DNA of 64,000 nt from Metallyticus violacea (Eukaryota; Arthropoda; Insecta; Mantodea; Metallyticidae). Under the pieces are notes generated by a model. That model was not told the DNA's origin, did not search any database, and saw only the letters and a list, made by a program, of their open reading frames with translations. Within the stretch, counting starts at the first letter, position 1. Every line of letters begins with the position of its first letter. The DNA lies in contig CM060833.1 of assembly GCA_030762175.1 (NCBI GenBank), forward strand, positions 70,905,501 to 70,969,500, in the 5' to 3' direction. The translations under genes were made by a program, and so were the position numbers. Positions 46,221 to 57,021 of the stretch are shown piece by piece.

Positions 46221-47290
46221 ACACCACTGTGTGGTAAAAGCAGCATTTTCAATCTCCTGGATTTTAACTCCCATAAATTTATAAGGCAAATGTCATCTTA
46301 GCAGCTACAAAATTTTGGCTAGTACAAACTTCATTAGATAATTGATCATAATCATCGTGACTGGCAAAAGTAAAAAGAAAACTTTTATGATCAAATCCCT
46401 ATGGACTAGCAATATTAAAATAGAGAGAGGAGCAGTCCAAGAGCAATATGACAGGCATGAAGAGAAAGGTTGCAAAATAAAGGATATACAAAACTTTGCA
46501 GCAGTGTACAAGAATATTATCATCGCTATACAAACATAGTAATAGTTACTGTTCCAACTTTGCACAGATTGATGTATACTTGTGCCATGCATCCAACAAC
46601 AGATTCCCTCATATGCTGGCCTACTTGGGAATGATGCAACAAACCAGCCACAGCTTGGTTTAAATTTTGGGAAGGCTGCAAATTCTGGCATTTACCGGAG
46701 TTTGTCAGCAGTCCATTTTTAAATTGTTTACAATTACATTTGTAGTTATCATCATTAATAGTTTTTTATGTTTATTGTATTGTTAATATTTATTTTATAT
46801 TAATTACGGAATTCATTGCATAAAAAGTATACAAACTAAAATTGTTCACAACACAATGACATGTGCGAAAATTTCTAACTGCTAACAGAATGCTAAAGGT
46901 TTTCCATTTGGTATTGTGTAGTTGCACACTCTGGAGGAAATATGACAAATCTTAATAGGGAGTGGCAAAACTGCCAAAGGAAAAAAAGGCACAGAGCTCC
47001 TGAGACTTTGCTACAACACGGAGAAGCCAATATTTCACGAGACCAAGCCTCTCAGCCATTTTACAAAGCATAGGGAATCTTAAGGTTCAGCCTACAGCTA
47101 CTGTCTGTCTACATCTACTGATACTAACTATTCCAAATATGTATTACATCCAAATGGGAACAACAAAATTTTGTTCTACTTCTTTCCATTCGTATGTGAA
47201 TAAAAGTAGTAATTGCTTAGATTTTAATTAAAACCTTATAACATATTTTTTAATTTTCATTAGAAACTTACAGAGATGGCTAAGCCTTGA
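46221..47290. other. No recognisable gene
   Basis: A 128-codon minus frame (46,305-46,691) has two hydrophobic stretches but no recognised domain and is probably fortuitous. Confidence 0.35.
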
Positions 47291-47299
47291 AGCTTTCAA

Positions 47300-47636
47300 T
47301 TACAAGCTGCAACTGCAGCAGACACTCTGGTTAAAAAAGAATCAAACTACAGAAACAAGACAAAGCAAACAACCACAAATCACTCATAAAAAATACTCAG
47401 GTCAATAGCAGATGTAAAAATTCTTTATAATCAGACTCAAGAATCACACTGAAAAAAGTGGACAAATACAGTCAGAAACCAAGAAAGGAACTAGTGATAG
47501 AAGTATGCTGACTAAACATACCTCATACATAACTGCTTGGCTGCTCACTAAGGCAAAATAAAATTTCTAGACAAAGAAGAATGCACACTATGCAGATTAC
47601 AAGACATAAAAATGAATCAAGATCACTTGCTAATAC
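47300..47636 (+). pseudogene. LINE C-terminal knuckle fragment
   Basis: The plus frame reads FLDKEECTLCRLQDIKMNQD then HLLIQ, the CxLC ... HLL pattern of LINE C-termini. It is cut exactly where the Tigger-like element begins. Confidence 0.55.
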
Positions 47637-47934
47637 AGTGGAATCTTGATCTATCATTCCCAGAACATGTTTTCCTGGATGTATCGTCCAATTTAGGCAA
47701 TCCCAAACGTTTTACCTTATATCTTCTGTAAATAAAGCTCGCATTTATCGTTCCTCGAAATATCGTTTTCCCACATTATTCGTTCAAAAAGCTCAGTCCC
47801 ATAGAAATTCTATCCTCAAATGATCGTTTTCCAACTGAAATAGCCAAGCAGTGATCATCACATGCACACAGTACACCTCAATCCAAGAAAATGTGACTCA
47901 AACTCTACATAGTTTTCAATACTTTTGGAGTCAC

Positions 47935-47969
<35 letters not shown>

Positions 47970-48365
47970 AATGATTACGGCCAATGTGAAAAACTGGCCA
48001 GAATTGCCATTGCTATCAGTTTTGACACCTATGAGGCAGTGGAAGAGGATTCTGTCACAAGTGGCATTCAAAGTGTTGATGAGGTGCGCAACGAAATGGA
48101 AGACCTCACAAGTGTTTTTGATATGGGGGAAGGGAGTGAGGGAGAGGGAAAAGATGATTCAACAGCAAGTCATGCCAATGTTTGCTGAAACTCTGAGAGC
48201 ATGCGAAACAATGAACATATTTATGCACATGACAATGACAGTATGAACAGTTGTAAGCAACAGAATGTGTTGAATGTGAAACTGTTTCACATAGAAAAAA
48301 GCAATAAAGTAACAAATGTTAGTTTACGACTTTTTTTTAAAAAAAGTGACAAACGTTTTGATTTT
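47637..48365 (+). mobile_element. Tigger/pogo-like DNA transposon, internally deleted
   Basis: It begins CAGTGGAATCTTGATCTATC, typical of TcMar-Tigger ends (CAGT..AACCTC..T.ATCG), with repeated ATCGTTxxCC elements inward. The coding remnant is the transposase C-terminus only: SFDTYEAVEEDSVTSGIQSV and EMEDLTSVFD, then MFAETLRACETMNIF and, shifted, LRLFFKK (family DFF.K). The pogo DNA-binding and DDE parts are missing. A GAT repeat (47,938-47,973) extends an acidic tract within the remnant. Confidence 0.65.
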
Positions 48366-48595
48366 GTTGATTTATTTCATTTAAGGACACTTTTAACTTC
48401 TTAGGTCATCAGCGTCCCATTCAATTTAGGGCATGAAATCACTGATAAATTTTGCTTAGAGACCTCCTTTGCTTTCAGGCTTGAGGTTCTTTTAAGTGCC
48501 CTAAATCTATAACAAGAGGCCCTTGGTTTTACTTCCATTCCAAAGGTACTATACTTAAGATTTTTACGCCTGAAAAAATCCATCAACAAAACACA
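48362..48595 (-). mobile_element. SINE, family 2, 5'-truncated
   Basis: Shares CGTCCCATTCAATTTAGGGC and the following body with the copies at 30,682 and 61,253, minus strand. The tRNA-like head is absent; the right edge stops at the CCTGAAAAAATCCATCAAC region. Confidence 0.75.
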
Positions 48596-48599
48596 TTTC

Positions 48600-49615
48600 T
48601 TTATGCTAAGTTGTCAGAAGTAACACCTTTATCAGGAAATGCAATTTTCAGATTTTTAAACAAAGATTGAATTAAAGGCATTCTCATTCAAAAGAAGCCA
48701 AGACTGAAAAAAAACAGGTTTTAACAGAGAAGAAACTAGTGGAAGGTTATTGATTAGAAACTTCTCAAAAATCTTTAACATGATTAGCCAAGCAAGTTGA
48801 TATATCTATTGGCAGTGTGTATAAAGCCACTCAGCTGCTGCATCTCCATCCATATAAAACTACTGCTGTACCAAAAATAGAACCCATGCTGAAACAAAAT
48901 ATCCAGGAAGCAATTTAAAATATTTGGGAGGATAAACTGCAGAGAATGCCTCAAAATTTTTTCGCACAGGCATTTTGAGCATCTACTATGATGGTGATTA
49001 TAATATTATTTCCATTTACAACTAATAAATAATGAAAGATACCAAAAATTAGCACTATGAGTTCTGACCATGTGACATGATTTCCCTCTGCAGATGGTAG
49101 GGCTGTTACACAGTAATTTCTTGTTGATAAAATCAATTAATATAATTGAATAGAGGAATGAGGACTCTTACAAACATATATAAGCAATGTGAGCAAGAGA
49201 TAAAACAGACAATTGTCTCACGGTTGCATTAATAATGACAACAATGTACAAGGTATAGTTTGGTAAAAAAAAAAAAAGTAATCTAAAGGCAAAATCCTGC
49301 TCTCAGCTTGTTTGAGTGCATGGAAACCAATAAATTTACAATGCTCCTCTGTTGCTTAGAGAAGCATTAAATATAAAAGCATATGTATATTAAATGCAAT
49401 GGAACCTAAACAAACAATTACTGACATTAATTATGCACTGTGTTAGTATCTGCTTGGCAATGATGAAAGAATCAATAGAACAGTGAAAAATATTTTAGCT
49501 CTTAAAGCATTTTCACTTATTTCACTTTCATTTCAATCTTGCATTAGACAGTAAGAAAGTTAAAATAAGCTGGAAAAAAACATTTCTAGCAGTTGGGCTG
49601 TAAGTAAAAAAAAAA
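48600..49615. other. No secure gene
   Basis: Part of the AUP1 downstream intron (51,343-43,544). 48,770-48,960 faintly recalls a mariner N-terminus, but no motif is conclusive. Confidence 0.3.
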
Positions 49616-49619
49616 GGTT

Positions 49620-49800
49620 TTTCAGGATGAAATTAATCATGGACAGCTATTGCCCATTGTGTAAGGATGTGGATAGTTCTAAACACAAAGAACATCTACT
49701 GAAATGCAGCCACCTTGATGACTGCAACAAACTAATGAAAAATAATTGAAAGCTCTTTATTGGGAAGCTATGGAAAAAATGATAAATATCAGCATCCCCA
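49620..49800 (+). pseudogene. LINE C-terminal cysteine-knuckle fragment
   Basis: The plus frame reads MDSYCPLCKDVDSSKHKE then HLLKCSHLDDCNKLM. It is the better-preserved mate of the fragment at 18,455-18,610 and names a shared LINE family by its 3' end. Confidence 0.65.
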
Positions 49801-50685
49801 ATGGCCACTAGCAATCAACCATGTTTATTTAATTGAATATAAAAATAAATTATAGGTACAAATTATTTGTTTTCAGAAATGGTCATCTTCCTAAAAACTC
49901 CATTTCTATTAGACAGCAAGTCATCTGCCAAGGCAGGTTTATAAATTTACCACAAATTTGTAATAATATAATATAGTAAGTTATTTATGAGGAAATCCCT
50001 AAAATTTTAGTGAAAGTTTAGTAATTTTCTGATAAATAACTCACTATATTATACCATATTTCACTGTGAAAATTTCGCTATTCAAAACTACTTGTAATAA
50101 TATCTTTCTTAAACTACATAAAGTGCAAAAAGAAGTCACTATGTTTATGGGATTATATCACAATTAGAACAGAAAAACTGTTTTGATGATGAATTCAGTT
50201 GAATCTCTCCTGTTTAAGCTACTTAAAACCAAGATTAGATAAAAGTCTACCATGCAAATATTTTTAAGCAATGGCAAAATACTAAAAATACTGAATTTAA
50301 AGGCAATCATTGACACCAAAGGTTTACAGTAAAATTTAATTTCTGCAAATTACTTTTACTCTGTCATAGGATTATTTATATACCAGTCTGCTGCATTGCA
50401 TTACAAATCCAAATCTATCCAACTGTTTATTCTTAATTGGCATCCAAAGCTTGAGATAAATAAACATTTTAAATATTTACACTTATAAACTTTACTACTT
50501 TATTTCATTCACCAAGCTACTATTAAACTAATCAGTTTTTCTAGTTTTTTCTTGCCCTGAAAAATTTTACCTTTAGCAGATAGACAATGCATATACCCAA
50601 ATTTCTATATCTGATATTCCAAAAAGACAAAAATGAAAATGAGTAGCTTTCTAGTGCTAAATATTGGAAAATTAAAGACAACCAT

Positions 50686-50975
50686 AAGTGGTTAGACTGC
50701 TCACAAGGCTAACTGGGCTCAATCCCAGCTGTTTAAGTTGCATTTGTGCAGATGGAATCTGAGCAGGTTTTCTCCCAGATTTCCAGTTTCCCTTCCCACT
50801 CATTCTGCCACTGTTCTATCTGTATATTCACCATTGTCTAGAGTAACGTAGTCTGCTGATTTCTTGGTGGACTATGCTAGCATTCTAATAGCAAATGGAA
50901 GAACTCCAATAAGCCGAGCATTGGCACAATTGGAAAATGAAAGGCTGGAATGTAGGTGAACGATGCAAGCAAAGA
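50686..50975 (+). mobile_element. tRNA-derived SINE, family 3
   Basis: The head is AAGTGGTTAGACTGCTCACA with a B-box-like GGCTCAATCCCAGC. The body is GC-richer than the flanks (GAATCTGAGCAGGTTTTCTC, TAAGCCGAGCATTGGCACAA). It lies in the AUP1 intron in antisense orientation to the gene. Tail poorly defined. Confidence 0.6.
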
Positions 50976-51343
50976 AAGTACTACCCATAGCTTCGTCAGT
51001 TACTGAAACTAGGAATAAAAATTTTTTTTAAGAAAGAAAATTCATAGCTTTGTCTGTTACTAGAAATATCAATAGAATTTCTAAAATTCATTGAAATACT
51101 AAAGAAATTTTGCAGGGCTAATAAGATATATTGATCATTAAAAGTTAACCACAAATAAGGAAATATTAAAGAATAATTTATTTATTCAAAGCTTTCCTAT
51201 TTAATTTTAATTAATAGATTTTAAAATACTTATTTTAAAATCCAGAGTGACACCATAGATCAAAATGAACAGATAATAAACTAAGCTTATTTATAATTCT
51301 TAATCTGTTTAAGTTTCATGTAAAAAGTTAATGCTCAACATAC

Positions 51344-51603
51344 CGATTTTCCACTAGTGTGTTGTGGAGATGAAGTGGAGGGTTGAGAGAAAGTAGCAGT
51401 ATTAGTAGTAATAGTAGTACTATAAGTAGTTGTAGAACTACTACTGCTGCTGCTGTTACTGCTGCTTGCACGGCTACTACTATTACTTCTGCTATTATTT
51501 TCTTGTGATACACCTGTAGTGCTGGGATGCACTTGGACTGGTACGTAAGATACTGTGCCTTCCAGTATGTTTGAAATAGTCACATCAACGTTACGTGTTC
51601 GTA
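51344..51603 (-). CDS. AUP1: AUP1, penultimate exon (CUE domain end and Ser/Thr linker)
   Basis: The acceptor is TTTTTTAG, then TA completing a GTA codon split with the G of the previous exon. The exon ends AAATCG|GTATGT in phase 0. It encodes 86 full codons. The opening RTRNVDVTISNILEGTVSYV is the second half of the CUE ubiquitin-binding domain (family ..NVD.TI.NLLEG...). It is followed by a low-complexity linker rich in Ser, Thr and Asn (for example ASSSNSSSSSSSTTTY), encoded by AGT/ACT-type repeats and much simpler than the rest of the protein. The linker ends SSPQHTSGKS. The intron phase match on both sides makes the assignment firm. Confidence 0.9.
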
Positions 51604-51957
51604 CTAAAAAATAAATGACAAAAATTAACATGAAAAAAATCTTCTGCCCTTATTTGCATCCATTCACATACACATAACCAATTTGGTATGCTATTGCCAC
51701 AATGTCACAGCACTTGTGCTACTGGAGAGAATTTTGCTGGGAAGTATTTGCAGAATCAGCAAATACAGCATTATCTGATTAGATTAAGGCTCAGTTTTCT
51801 GCATATCACAAGGCTCATAGACCTCTTAGAAAACAAAAGCTCTTGTATCCTACAATTATGTATTCAACTTGTTTACACTAAACTCCATTTACTTGCATAA
51901 AACTAAGATCTGTTTCCAGATTAATCACTCCCATCTTCAGTTGTTGACCAACTACTG

Positions 51958-52330
51958 TTACATGAAATGCTTCTGTAACAGTGTCTGGTGGTTGTAGCAG
52001 GAACTTGCTGAGCTCATCAATAGGAAAAAAAAGCTGAGCTCATCAATAGGAAAAAAATCAAAGTTCATTAAATATTCTTTATTTTTTATGATGAAAATCC
52101 TTTTCCAAGTGGACGGTTCCATTTGGTTGTGAAGCTGTTTCAGCAGATTAATCTCTGATTTAATTTCATGATTTTTTGCTCCAAAAGTGAGCTGCCAGTG
52201 ATTTATCAACCTGTTTAAACCGAATATTCCTAAAGTGTTCTTTTCTCCGCATTTCCAAATTTCTCTTCATTTTTCCAATGTATCTCTGATTACAATCTGC
52301 AGATTTGATTTCATAAATTCATGATTTTTT
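51958..52330 (-). pseudogene. PLE-B inverted 3' piece: GIY-YIG remnant
   Basis: The minus strand gives KEYLMNFDFFPIDEL and HWQLTFGAKNHEIKSEINLL. These correspond to the C-terminal half of the PLE nuclease on the plus strand (CSKNHEIK, ENLMNFDFPSMNEL at about 53,620-53,760). A stop and frameshift precede the YIGK-type motif near 52,290. Confidence 0.75.
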
Positions 52331-52539
52331 TTCTGCTGGTATGGAGTCTTTTATTGTGCAACCTAATAAATTCTTTGGGACTAACATTATTCCATGTTAT
52401 TTGACACCACTGTTACAAAAGTTCACTATATTTTATACAATTATTCCATGTTCTTTGAAAATCTTAAAATTTGTTGTGATAAGTTAGATGGCATATGGGA
52501 AGGGGAAGGGGGAAGAAAAAATCCAAAGTTTGAGCATCA

Positions 52540-53480
52540 AATATTCATTTGATTAGTTGAAAAACTTAAAAATAGCACAATTACAACAGAAGATATAATT
52601 GTTTCATTTGATGTAAAGGCCTTATTCCTGAGCATACCAATAGAGAATCTGATGCATATGTTAAAGAAATGGTTAACATCCTTAAATTTACAAACAGAAG
52701 AAACAGAAGACTTATTGAGCCTTACTAATATTTGCAATCCACAAAATTTCTTCAGTTTCAACCAGAGATATTACCAACAAGTTTCGGACCTAGCTATGGG
52801 AAATTCCTTGTCCCCGTTTCTAGCAGATTTATTCATGAGTTTCTTTGAAATACATATCACCAGAGCAGTCCCTTTATTTTTCAAGACACGGTATAGGTAT
52901 GTGGATGACATATTTGCAATAATACCGGCAAAACATTCAATAGATATTCTGAAACTTCTTAATCTACAATATAAATCTATACAATTTACCATAGAAGAAC
53001 AGAGGGATGGTTGGCTCCCGTTTCTAAATTTAAAAATCATAAGCAATGGAGATTGTTTAAACTTTGGAATTCACAGAAAAGAAGCACACACAGAAAATTA
53101 CATAAAAATTATAGTTATTACCCCATTCGACATAAATATGCAGCATTTCACAGCTTGGCACACAAACTAACCAATATCCCTTTCACAGAAACAGAGTGCA
53201 AAATGGAATATCAACAGATAAAAAAGACAGCTATAACAAATGATTTCACAAAAGACACAGTAATAAAAATTATCAATAAATTTAAAAGACAAAAATTGAT
53301 AAGAGAAGTTTCCCCACTGAAGAACACCAAGAAAGGATACAAATTCAAAAGTTTCACATACCATCCAACTTACCACAACAAATGTAAGAAGATTTTCAAA
53401 GAACAAATATATCAAGAATTTATTTGGTTGCACAGTATAAAAGACACCATATCAACAGAACAGAAATCAGGAATTTAGAA
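52540..53480 (+). pseudogene. PLE-B reverse transcriptase (one frameshift, YVDD present)
   Basis: Starts inside the RT with IIVSFDVKALFLSIPIENL (motif A), then FSFNQRYYQQVSDLAMGNSL and FLADLFMSFFEI. Next is RYRYVDDIFAIIPA, an intact YVDD motif, unlike PLE-A. WLPFLNLKI and FGIHRKEAHTENYI lead to a frameshift near 53,110, where HKYAAFHSLAHKLTNIP continues in the next frame. The N-terminal third is missing. The protein reads into a decayed GIY-YIG (QRYIGKTKK near 53,505). Confidence 0.85.
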
Positions 53481-53489
53481 ATCAAATCT

Positions 53490-53800
53490 GCAGATTGTGA
53501 ACAGAGATACATTGGAAAAACGAAGAAAAATGAAAAATTTGGAAAAAAAAAAAAAAACACTTTGGGAATATTTGGTTTACACAGGTTGATAAATTAGCAG
53601 TAGCAGCTCACTTTTGCAGCAAAAATCATGAAATTAAAACAGATTAATCTGCTGAAACAGCTTCACTACCCAATGGAACTATCCGCTTGGAAAAGGATTT
53701 TCATCATAAAAAATAAAGAAAATTTAATGAACTTTGATTTTCCTTCTATGAACGAACTCAGCAAGTTCCCACTACAGACCAGACAACACCACAGAAGCAT
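53490..53800 (+). pseudogene. PLE-B GIY-YIG endonuclease (decayed)
   Basis: Across two frames: CEQRYIGKT (YIG motif, GIY lost to a stop), DKLAVAAHFCSKNHEIK and SAWKRIFIIKNKENLM. The A-rich stretch at 53,543-53,560 has expanded inside the domain. Inactive. Confidence 0.75.
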
Positions 53801-53819
53801 TTCGTGTAACAGTAGTTGG

Positions 53820-53870
53820 TTAACCACTGAAGATGGGAGTGATTAGTCTGGAAACATGCCTTAGTTTTAT
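53820..53870 (+). other. Hammerhead-like core at the PLE-B 3' end (decayed)
   Basis: CTGAAGA (53,826-53,832), then GGGAGT ... AGTCTG, GAAAC (53,851-53,855) and C-AT-G followed by CC where GTC is expected. The antisense mate at 51,910-51,945 is similar (CTGAAGA ... GAAACAGATC). The core pattern CTGANGA/GAAAC is kept, but the cleavage triplet is lost in both. Confidence 0.4.
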
Positions 53871-54324
53871 GTAAGTGGAGTTTGGTGTAAACAAGTTGAA
53901 TACATGATTATAGGATATATTACCACTCCATTGTCTATAGCTTTGCAAGTACAATTTATTTAAAAGCTCTTGTGCTTGCAAGATAGGCAAACATATAACA
54001 GAGATTATTGTGTACTGAGTAACTGTAAACAAGAGACAACCAATAGGATTGCTTTAGAAGTAAGCTCAAAATACTGTGTGCTGAAAACAGGATTTAAAAA
54101 TGCATTCAGTTGACTTTTAGGAATTAAAATAGGCATCGCAATAAATTAATGTTGATAACAGAGCAATTCATGACTCAAGCTGGCATGTGCTGTTGTTCTC
54201 CATTTCTCCTTCAGACTGTAGACCATTTCCCAGGGAAGTTCTCATCATTGGAACATAGTATGTGTAGGTGCGCTACCAGTTTCAAATGCAGAACATCAAT
54301 GTTGTCAATTAATTTATTAAAGCA

Positions 54325-55573
54325 GTCTGAAAAGTTCTCAGCATTGACCACAGATGCCATGCAATTGGCAAAATAATTATTTTTTACATTGGTCCACTTG
54401 TCTTAAGCATTCATTTAAAAGTATTAAGTCACTGTTTCAAACAGTTTATTGATATAGCATTCTAAAGCAGACATGTTGTGGAGATTCAATAAAACATATA
54501 AAATTAGTATCTGCAGCAAAATAGTTTGTTATATAGCAAAGCAAATTGATATCAAATTTACAAAAGTTTTTGTAAACCCTTCTCCTTCATTTTCAACAAT
54601 TAAAAAATGGGTTACTAAATTAAAACATGGCTGTACCATCTTGAAGATGACTCACATGCAAGGCATCAAAAAAGTGCAACAGTAGTAGAATTCACTGGAC
54701 AAATACAAAATATGGTATTAAATGACTGGTAAATTAAAGTAAATGAAGTTTCTGAGGAAATAAGCATATGTGGGTAATATGAAGATTAGCATATGAAACA
54801 GCTTTGAGCAAGAAAAGTGTCACAATAGCCAACAGCAGATCAAAAATGCATTCTTATAAAAATATTGCAAAAATGTTTGAAGCATTTTATCAGTAATAGA
54901 ACTCATTTTATGCATCAACGTATTGCTGTAGATAAGATTTGGATTCAAGTACACACCAAACTCAAAACAGTAATCAGAATAGCTGACAGAAGCTGGTTGT
55001 TCAATGCCAAAGAAGACAAACTCAGTTCCATCTGCTAGAAAGATTATGATGCTAACTGATTGTCTTCAGAAGGGTAAAACCATAACCAGAGAGTACTATT
55101 TTAATCCTTTAAGTCACTTAGATGAAAAAATTTGTGATAAAAGACCCAATTTGCAGAAGGAAAATAATAATAATAATCATCATCATAATAATAATAATAA
55201 TAATAATAATAAATTTTTTCATCGATATAATGCACCTGCCTGCAAAATTATTTTAACAATGGAAAAATTTAAAGTTCTGAAGTAAGAATTATTGGAGCAT
55301 TCACCCTAACCCCCCAGCTATTGCTCCCTCTGACTTTCATTTGTTCCCAAAGATTAACCTCTTCTTCATTGGTTAGTGTTTATTATCAAATCAAGAGGCA
55401 CTGCAGCAATTGTAGAGCAGTATTTATGCAGACCTTCTGGAAAACGGCTTCAGAAATGGCATAATAGATTTAGTAAATCACTGAAATAAATGTATTTACC
55501 TTAAGGAAGATTATGTTGAAAAATAATTCAAAAAACTTAATCCTTCATTGTTAAGCCTGAGAACTTTCCAGAC
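54325..55573 (+). mobile_element. mariner DNA transposon 2 (1,249 bp)
   Basis: Ends: GTCTGAAAAGTTCTCAGC at 54,325 and the complement GTCTGGAAAGTTCTCAGGC ending at 55,573; TA follows the right end and CA precedes the left. Transposase remains: N-terminal helix-turn-helix FSTIKKWVTKLKHGCTI, LQKGKTITREYYFNPLSHLD then EKICDKRPNLQ, and FHRYNAPACKIILTM, in which the family HQDNAPAH has lost its Asp (Tyr) and His (Cys). An AAT/CAT repeat (55,160-55,215) sits between the last two blocks. Dead copy in an AUP1 intron. Confidence 0.85.
55160..55215. repeat. (AAT)n/(CAT)n microsatellite inside mariner 2
   Basis: Triplet repeat expanded within the transposase reading frame, translating as runs of Asn and His. 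Confidence 0.95.
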
Positions 55574-55770
55574 TACTCTTTATTAATGTATTAATGACAA
55601 CTCGTTCACCAGTTATGCAATGGAATTCTGCCCATAGCAGCAGAGATCAATGAATGCTCAAGTTTCGGGCTGCACACAGAATGTGAGTGAACAACAATGC
55701 ACTAAATGGGAATGCAAGTGCTGTTGGCTAAATGAATGGCAATGAAACCAGAATACCAGAGAAAGAGGAT

Positions 55771-57021
55771 GTTCTGAAAGTTCTTGGCCTGACTAAGAGA
55801 TGTCATGAAGATGGCCAAATTACTATGATAGTTGTTTAAATATCATCCTTTAGATGACATATCACAAGTTTCAGATGTGTAAATGTAGCCACTTGTTTGT
55901 GAATATTGTGTAAACAAACTAGTGTTTATGGATAAAACTGAAATTTTAGCTGTGATAAAGTACATTGTTTTTAAAGGTTTAACCCTGATAGAAATACAAA
56001 AGGAGTTAGATTCCACATTAATAAATTCTTCCCTTTCATTTTCGAAGTTAAAAAATGGACTGCTGATTTTAAGTGTGATTGCACTTTCATTCAAGATGAT
56101 GAACACTCAGGGCATCCCAAAACTCTATGGCTAATGGGACTGTGACAAAAATTCACAATGTTGTACTCAATGATCACCAATCGAAGGACAAGAGTTGATT
56201 GAAATTGCAAAGACCTCGATAGGCCATGCCCAATACATTTTACATGAAGTTTGGGGTATGAGAAAGCTTTCTGCTTAATGAGTGCCCCATTTGTTAACAA
56301 TGGACCAAAAATGAATTTGAATTAACATTTTGCAACAGTGTTTAGACTTCAATTTAAAAAATTTAATTCAACAAGTGTTCAGATTTGTTTAAATGCAATT
56401 CCAGCCAGCATCTCTTGACATTTCATAACAGTACTTGAAACATGGATTCATTACTACTACCAGAGATGAAGGAACAGTCCAAACAGTAGATGGCAACAAA
56501 TGAAAGTACACCAAAGAATGCAAAAACGGTTTCATCTGCAGGAAGTCAGTTTACTGGGATTCTCATGGTAAAGGACAGAACTGTCACTGTATTACATTTC
56601 ACTACTGGACCAATTGAAGGATGCTACTCAGGCTAAACATCTACACCTTGTGAAAAAGAAAGTTCTCTTTTATTACAATAATGCAACTTCACACACATCT
56701 GGAATTGCTGCTGCAAAACTGTGTGACCTTCACTTCCAAGTGCTTTCATATCCACCAGATTTGCTGAATTTGACTCCCAGCAATTACTTTTTGTTCCCAA
56801 ACCTGAAGAAATGGCTGGATAGATGAAGATTCACATCAAATGAGAGGCTGAAGCTGAGATAGATGCTTATTTTTCACAGATGGACAAATTTTATTTTACT
56901 GAGGGTATTAAAAAATTGGAAAGTTGGACTAAACATATTGATTTTTAATGTGACTAATTTGATAAAAAAAAAATTCTTAAATCTTGTATTTTCTTCGTCA
57001 GCCTGATAACATTTAGAGTGC
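55771..57021 (+). mobile_element. mariner DNA transposon 3 (about 1,250 bp)
   Basis: Transposase remains on the plus strand: TEILAVIKYIVFKGLTLIEI near the start; then, from 56,614, HLVKKKVLFYYNNATSHTSG (family HQDNAPAHTS, Asp lost), LLNLTPSNYFLFPNLKKWLD (family SPDLAPSDYFLFP) and a C-terminal FTDGQILFY...GY.KIGKL. The candidate left end GTTCTGAAAGTTCTTGGCC (55,771) resembles mariner 2's ends. The right end (about 57,004-57,021) is weak, so the boundary is approximate. Confidence 0.75.

Larger units (their letters stand above)
51858..53905. mobile_element. Penelope-like element B (PLE-B), flanked by inverted copies of its own 3' end
   Basis: The element lies in the AUP1 intron 59,657-51,604. 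From about 52,390 to 53,905 it is a 5'-truncated plus-strand PLE (RT then GIY-YIG). From 51,858 to about 52,385 is an inverted copy of only its 3' end, with GIY-YIG remains on the minus strand. Hence both outer edges carry the same terminal text in opposite orientation (CAAGTTGAATACAT, GGAGTTTGGTGTAAACAAG), giving 125-bp inverted ends. Near 52,393 the 5' boundary text CACCACTGTTACAAAAGTTC equals that at 44,688. Confidence 0.8.

Noticed and set aside
46305..46691. 128-codon minus-strand ORF with hydrophobic stretches
   Set aside because: No domain, low-complexity codon content and an overlapping frame on the other strand; explained by AT bias.
47925..48188. Acidic ORF beginning with a run of Asp as a host gene
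   Set aside because: The run is a GAT microsatellite and the rest matches the C-terminal region of a Tigger/pogo-like transposase, in a decayed copy.
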